NCBI RefSeq assembly: GCF_900091565.1
Contig: NZ_FMCV01000007.1
Location: 1 to 64,000, forward strand
Length of the DNA: 64,000 bases
DNA from: Micromonospora marina
GTDB lineage: Bacteria > Actinomycetota > Actinomycetes > Mycobacteriales > Micromonosporaceae
Direction: 5' to 3'
Shown here piece by piece: positions 60,172 through 64,000 of this stretch (position 1 is the stretch's first letter; every line of letters begins with the position of its first letter). Under the pieces are notes generated by a model. That model ran no database searches and had not been told where the DNA came from. It saw only the letters and a list, made by a program, of their open reading frames with translations. The position numbers and the translations under genes are program-made.

Positions 60172-60366
60172 GGTGACGGGCTCCTGAGGGGTGATGTCGC
60201 CGGATTCGGGAGAGGGGGTGAGCGGCGGGCCGCGATGGTGCGGGGGGTCTCGGCATCCGGCCGGAACAACGCAGCTTTTCGGACGTACCACACTTTTCAT
60301 GACAAACCTCTTCTCGCTGGCGCGCGTGGGCTCGGCGCCCGCTGTCGTGGTGGTCGCTGCCGCCGG

Positions 60367-61167
60367 TTACGGCAGGGTGATCTCGTAGCGGAGACTCCGC
60401 CCGAGAGGGTGGAAGCCCAGGTGCCGGCGTAGGGCCTGCTGGGCCGGGTCGTCGGGGGCGGTGCGGGTCTCGATCTCTTCGACGTGCGGATCGATCTCCC
60501 GTACCCGTTTGATCAGAGCGGCGTTGACCCACAGGCCCAGTCGACGTCCGCGATGGCCGGCACGCACGGCCGGCCCGTACTGGCGGGCGCGTCGCCCTCG
60601 CGGACCCTCCCTCCTCGCCAGGGCGTAGGCGACCAGGCCACCGTCCGCCTCTGCCGCGCTCACCACCGCGTCACCGGGACGGCTCGGGCGCCGGAGCATC
60701 TGCTCGACGCTCGTCGCGCCATACACGTCTCCGGTCCAGTGGCGCAGGCGGTATCCGGGATGCTCGACGTCGACCAGCTCACCCAGCCAGGCGTGGTGGA
60801 CATCGCAGTAGGTGAGCAGGTCGTGACCCCAGGCTCCGGTGCGGCGGAAGCCGTGCCGGACACAGAACGACTCCCCCGCGGAACCCGCGGCGACCTCGGC
60901 GACCAGCCGTCGGCCCGCAGCGTGTGCACCGGCGGCGGCCAGCAGTCGCGAGCCGATCCCCCGTCGGCGCCATGACGGCTCCACGTGCAGACTCAGTTCG
61001 AGAGTGCCCGGCGGCACGGCCGCCGGAAGGGGCGACCCGCACTCGAACGGCTCGATCGGGCCCAGGCCGGCGACCCCCGCCACCAGGCCGGGGGAGGCCA
61101 CGGCGTACCACCGCGCGACGCCGAGGTGATCCGGCTCCGCCACGATGTCGATCCGGCGCTCGCTCAT
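60367..61167 (-). CDS. Tandem GNAT N-acetyltransferase
   Basis: The 266-residue protein is a double GNAT. The first domain has SLHVEPSWRRRGIGSRLLAAAGAHA (acetyl-CoA pyrophosphate loop RRRGIG). The second has YGPAVRAGHRGRRLGLWVNAALIKRV and LRRHLGFHPLGRSLRYEI at the end. The layout recalls mycothiol-synthase-like proteins, but size and neighbours do not identify a substrate. It is divergent from the LysR gene, separated by 185 bp. Confidence 0.8.
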   Translation of the reverse strand: MSERRIDIVAEPDHLGVARWYAVASPGLVAGVAGLGPIEPFECGSPLPAAVPPGTLELSLHVEPSWRRRGIGSRLLAAAGAHAAGRRLVAEVAAGSAGESFCVRHGFRRTGAWGHDLLTYCDVHHAWLGELVDVEHPGYRLRHWTGDVYGATSVEQMLRRPSRPGDAVVSAAEADGGLVAYALARREGPRGRRARQYGPAVRAGHRGRRLGLWVNAALIKRVREIDPHVEEIETRTAPDDPAQQALRRHLGFHPLGRSLRYEITLP

Positions 61168-61352
61168 GCGTCCACCATCGTCCGGCCGCCGCTTGCGAAC
61201 AACGCCGAAGATCGCACCGCCGCATTAGTCACGGGTGATCGATCGACAGCAGGCCAACCGCGACCGGGGGGCCGGGTCACGCACGGGCAACGGTCGCTGT
61301 CACGGCCCTAGACTCTCCGTTCGAGCGCGATGATCGGAGATGGGGCCGCACG

Positions 61353-62291
61353 GTGGAACTGCGTGACATCGAGATCTTCCTGACGCTGACCGAGGAACTC
61401 CACTTCGGTCGTACTGCCGAACGCCTGCACGTGTCCCAGTCGCGGGTCAGTCAGTCGATCAAACAGCAGGAGCGCCGGATCGGCGGGGGCCTGTTCGAGC
61501 GTACGAGCCGCGCCGTCCGGCTCACTCCGCTCGGCGAGCGACTGAGGGACCGGCTCCGCGCCGGCTACGACGAGATCATCTCCGGCATCGAGGAGGCCAC
61601 CGCCACCGCCCGCGGCCAGGCCGGCACACTGACCATCGGCACCATGGCCACCCAGTACCAGTCGATAAGGGCCGTCCTCGACCTGTTCCGGCAGCGACAT
61701 CCGCAGTGTGAGCTGCGCATGCGCGAGATCCTGCCCGTCGACCCGTTCGGACCGCTGAGGGCCGGTTCGATCGACGTCGGGATCCTCTGGCAACCCGTCC
61801 GCGAGCCCGACCTCACGGTCGGGCCGGTCCTGCACCACGAGGATCTGGTCCTGGCCGTCGCCGCCGGCCACCCGCTGGCCGGCCGGCACGAGGTCGAGTT
61901 GGAGGATCTCGGCGATCATCCGGTCGTCCACCCCGAGGGCCCCATCCCCGACTACCTGTGGGAGGCACACACCCCGTCCACCACACCGGCCGGGCGGCCC
62001 ATCCGGCGCGGACTGGGCATCACCACCCTCGAGGAGGCCTTCCGGGCGATCGCCGACGGCGGCGTCGTGTCCCCGATCGGATCCGATGCGGCATCCACCC
62101 GGCAGCGAGGCGACATCGTCTTCCTGCCCATCACCGACGGACCGGTGCTGCACTACGCGCCGGTGTGGCGCAGCGGCGGGGAGACCGCCCTGATCCGCGC
62201 CTTCGTCCGGGCCGCCGCGGAGGCGCGGACCAGACCGCCGTCGTCGCCCGGCAGCCACCGCACCGGCGGCGCGTCGGGCATCAGCACGTAG
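61353..62291 (+). CDS. LysR-family transcriptional regulator
   Basis: The 312-residue protein has the N-terminal winged helix MELRDIEIFLTLTEELHFGRTAERLHVSQSRVSQSIKQQERRIGGGLFERTSRAVRLTPLG and then the periplasmic-binding-like effector domain (LTIGTMATQYQSIRAVLDLFRQRHP, GSIDVGILWQPV). GTG 61353 is the natural start. LysR proteins often control the divergent gene, here the GNAT protein or something further away. The effector is unknown. Confidence 0.92.
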   Translation: MELRDIEIFLTLTEELHFGRTAERLHVSQSRVSQSIKQQERRIGGGLFERTSRAVRLTPLGERLRDRLRAGYDEIISGIEEATATARGQAGTLTIGTMATQYQSIRAVLDLFRQRHPQCELRMREILPVDPFGPLRAGSIDVGILWQPVREPDLTVGPVLHHEDLVLAVAAGHPLAGRHEVELEDLGDHPVVHPEGPIPDYLWEAHTPSTTPAGRPIRRGLGITTLEEAFRAIADGGVVSPIGSDAASTRQRGDIVFLPITDGPVLHYAPVWRSGGETALIRAFVRAAAEARTRPPSSPGSHRTGGASGIST

Positions 62292-62493
62292 GCGAGGTCG
62301 GGCCGGCGGCCGGTGGCGGCACCCCCATGCCTGCCGGAGACCAGCTGCCCGACTCCGGCGGCCTCCTTCGTCATCGGGGACGCCGGATGGTGACCCCGTC
62401 TGGTCGAACCGCCTCGCCGCCGCACCTGATCACGACATGATGGCCGCATGGGCCGAAGCACCTCGCCGGCTCGTGGCAGGACGGGGGTGCCGC

Positions 62494-64000
62494 ATGCAGA
62501 ACGTCGCGGTGGAGCCGGTGCTCGCCGGTGAGCGGGTGCCAGGGCTGGCCGAGGTGGTGTGGGACAACGCGCGGCAGGATCCCGAGGCGGTGCAGTTCGT
62601 ACGCCCTGATCCGGATCCGCGGTCCTGGCCGGTCTCCCGGGGCCGCCGGGCTGGAACGGCCCTGGTGAGCTGCGTCGCCTTCCGCGACGACGTGCACGCG
62701 CTCGCCCGCGGCTTCATCGCCGCCGGGGTGCAGCACGGCGACCGGGTCGCGCTGATCAGCCGTACCCGCTACGAATGGACGCTTGTCGACTACGCGCTGT
62801 GGGCGATCGGGGCGGTGACGGTGCCGATCTACGACACCGCCAGCACGGACCAGATCGAGTGGATCCTCACCGACTCCGGTGCGGTCGGCTGCGTGGTGGA
62901 GACCGCCGGGCACGCCGCCACCGTCACCGGCCTGCGCGAGCGAGCACCGGCGCTGCGGCGGACCTGGCAGATCGACGCCGGTGGACTGATCGACGTGGCG
63001 GCACAGGGGCGAACGGTCCCTGACTCCGACGCCGAGACCCGGCGTGGGCGGGTGAGCGGGGCGGACGTGGCCACGATCGTGTACACCAGCGGCACGACCG
63101 GACGGCCGAAGGGCTGCGTGCTGACCCACCGCAACATCTTCTGCGACGTGACCGCCGCCGTGTCGGTGCTGCCCCGGCTGCTGCACGCGGGGGCGTCCAC
63201 GGTGCTGTTCCTGCCACTGGCCCACGCCTTCGCCCGGCTGATCCAGGTCGGGGCGGTGCAGACCCGGGCCACGCTGGTGCACAGCGCCGACATCGCCGGA
63301 GTGCTCGAACAACTGCGCCGGCACCGGCCGACGTTCATCCTCGCGGTGCCGCGGGTGTTCGAGAAGATGTACCACCGGGCCCGGCAGAAGGCCGAGGACG
63401 CCCACCGGGGTTGGCTTTTCACAGCCGCCGAGCAGGTGGCCGTGCGCTACAGCTGCGCCCTCGACCGCACCGGCGGCCCAGGCATCCTGCTGCGGGCTGC
63501 CCACGCCCTGCTCGATCTGCTGGCGTACCGCAAGCTGCGTGCCGCCCTCGGCGGGCGGTGCCGGATGGCCATCGTCGGCGGCGCGCCGCTCGGCGCCCGT
63601 CTCGGGCACTTCTTCCGCGGCGCAGGCGTCACGGTTCTGGAAGGCTACGGCCTGACCGAGACCTCCCCGGCGCTGACGGCGAACCGGCCCGAAGCGCAAC
63701 GCATCGGCACCGTCGGACGGCCCCTGCCCGGCGTGCGGATCCGCGTCGCCGACGACGGGGAGATCCAGGCGCACGGTGAGGTCGTGTTCGCCGGCTACTG
63801 GAACAACGCCGACGCCACCCGCGCCACCTTCACCGACGGCGGCTGGCTGCGCACCGGCGACCTCGGCAGCCTGGACCCCGACGGCTTCGTCCGGATCACC
63901 GGCCGGAAGAAGGAGGTCATCGTGACGGCGGCCGGGAAGAACGTCGCCCCCGCCCCGATCGAGGACGCCGTGCGCGCGCATCCGCTGGTCAGCCAGTGCA
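62494..64000 (+). CDS. Long-chain acyl-CoA synthetase (AMP-forming), cut by window end
   Basis: The frame is open from ATG 62494 to the window end (502 residues visible of roughly 600). Motifs in order are VALISRTRYEWTLVDYALWAIGAVTVPIYDTAS, the AMP-binding P-loop IVYTSGTTGRPKGCVLTH (about residue 192), AIVGGAPLG, EGYGLTETSPALT, GGWLRTGDLGSLDPDGFVRITGRKKE and TAAGKNVAP. These are typical of FadD15-like ligases that activate fatty acids via acyl-adenylate. The catalytic C-terminal lysine lies beyond the window. A long minus-strand frame over the same region is its shadow. Confidence 0.92.
   Translation, partial: MQNVAVEPVLAGERVPGLAEVVWDNARQDPEAVQFVRPDPDPRSWPVSRGRRAGTALVSCVAFRDDVHALARGFIAAGVQHGDRVALISRTRYEWTLVDYALWAIGAVTVPIYDTASTDQIEWILTDSGAVGCVVETAGHAATVTGLRERAPALRRTWQIDAGGLIDVAAQGRTVPDSDAETRRGRVSGADVATIVYTSGTTGRPKGCVLTHRNIFCDVTAAVSVLPRLLHAGASTVLFLPLAHAFARLIQVGAVQTRATLVHSADIAGVLEQLRRHRPTFILAVPRVFEKMYHRARQKAEDAHRGWLFTAAEQVAVRYSCALDRTGGPGILLRAAHALLDLLAYRKLRAALGGRCRMAIVGGAPLGARLGHFFRGAGVTVLEGYGLTETSPALTANRPEAQRIGTVGRPLPGVRIRVADDGEIQAHGEVVFAGYWNNADATRATFTDGGWLRTGDLGSLDPDGFVRITGRKKEVIVTAAGKNVAPAPIEDAVRAHPLVSQC

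Noticed and set aside
62371-63981. 536-codon minus-strand frame
   Set aside because: Shadow of the acyl-CoA ligase gene, which is open to the window end and carries all family motifs.

Overview
The window is high-GC actinomycete DNA: G/C-ending codons, many GTG starts, 4-bp GTGA gene overlaps, ECF sigma/anti-sigma pairs, ricin-lectin exoproteins and SCO6880-type secretion genes. The overall style suits Micromonosporaceae, but that family-level placement is inference.

Positions 1-26,270 are an accessory mosaic of conflict genes and mobile-element debris. It opens with the end of an IS701-type transposase. Next come a small protein ending in an amyloid-like signalling motif and an NB-ARC/TPR (STAND) protein beginning with a matching motif. 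A 1,358-residue helical-repeat protein follows, with an N-terminal domain resembling a nuclease fold, then a frameshifted hypothetical gene and a half tRNA-Arg. Two near-identical IS110-family insertion sequences in the same orientation bracket 10.5-18.6 kb. That interval holds an ECF sigma/membrane-partner pair, a two-gene hypothetical operon, a primase-helicase of the TOTE conflict type and an AbiEii-type nucleotidyltransferase with its partner. After the second IS come an Imm7-like immunity gene and a broken Rhs polymorphic toxin with a restriction-endonuclease-like tip. The Rhs gene is joined head-to-head with a truncated DUF4143 ATPase. A decayed third IS110 relative ends the region.

Positions 26,278-48,643 hold a chromosomal type IV secretion-like locus. 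It encodes two LysM-like signal-peptide proteins (one fused to a mycosin-like subtilase that has lost catalytic residues), a tandem transglycosylase-like/ricin protein, an ECF sigma factor with zinc-finger anti-sigma factor, a thaumatin-like/ricin exoprotein and a cytoplasmic partner. A tight plus-strand run follows: MinD-like protein, two small membrane proteins, VirB8-like, VirB6/TrbL-like, SCO6880, VirB4-like ATPase, VirD4/TraG-like ATPase, membrane-anchored GH19 and DUF4913. No relaxase is visible, so export or surface remodelling fits as well as DNA transfer.

Positions 48,700-64,000 look like ordinary chromosome with accessory patches. They contain a Rid-family gene divergent from an HxlR regulator with a clear operator palindrome, an ECF sigma/anti-sigma pair next to a secreted paralogue of the anti-sigma outer domain, SulP/MerR, a heliorhodopsin, a MarR-like regulator divergent from an ABC exporter, decayed SMR and SDR fragments, a DrrAB-like exporter, a double GNAT protein, a LysR regulator, and an acyl-CoA ligase that runs off the window end. 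No rRNA, CRISPR array or complete tRNA was seen.
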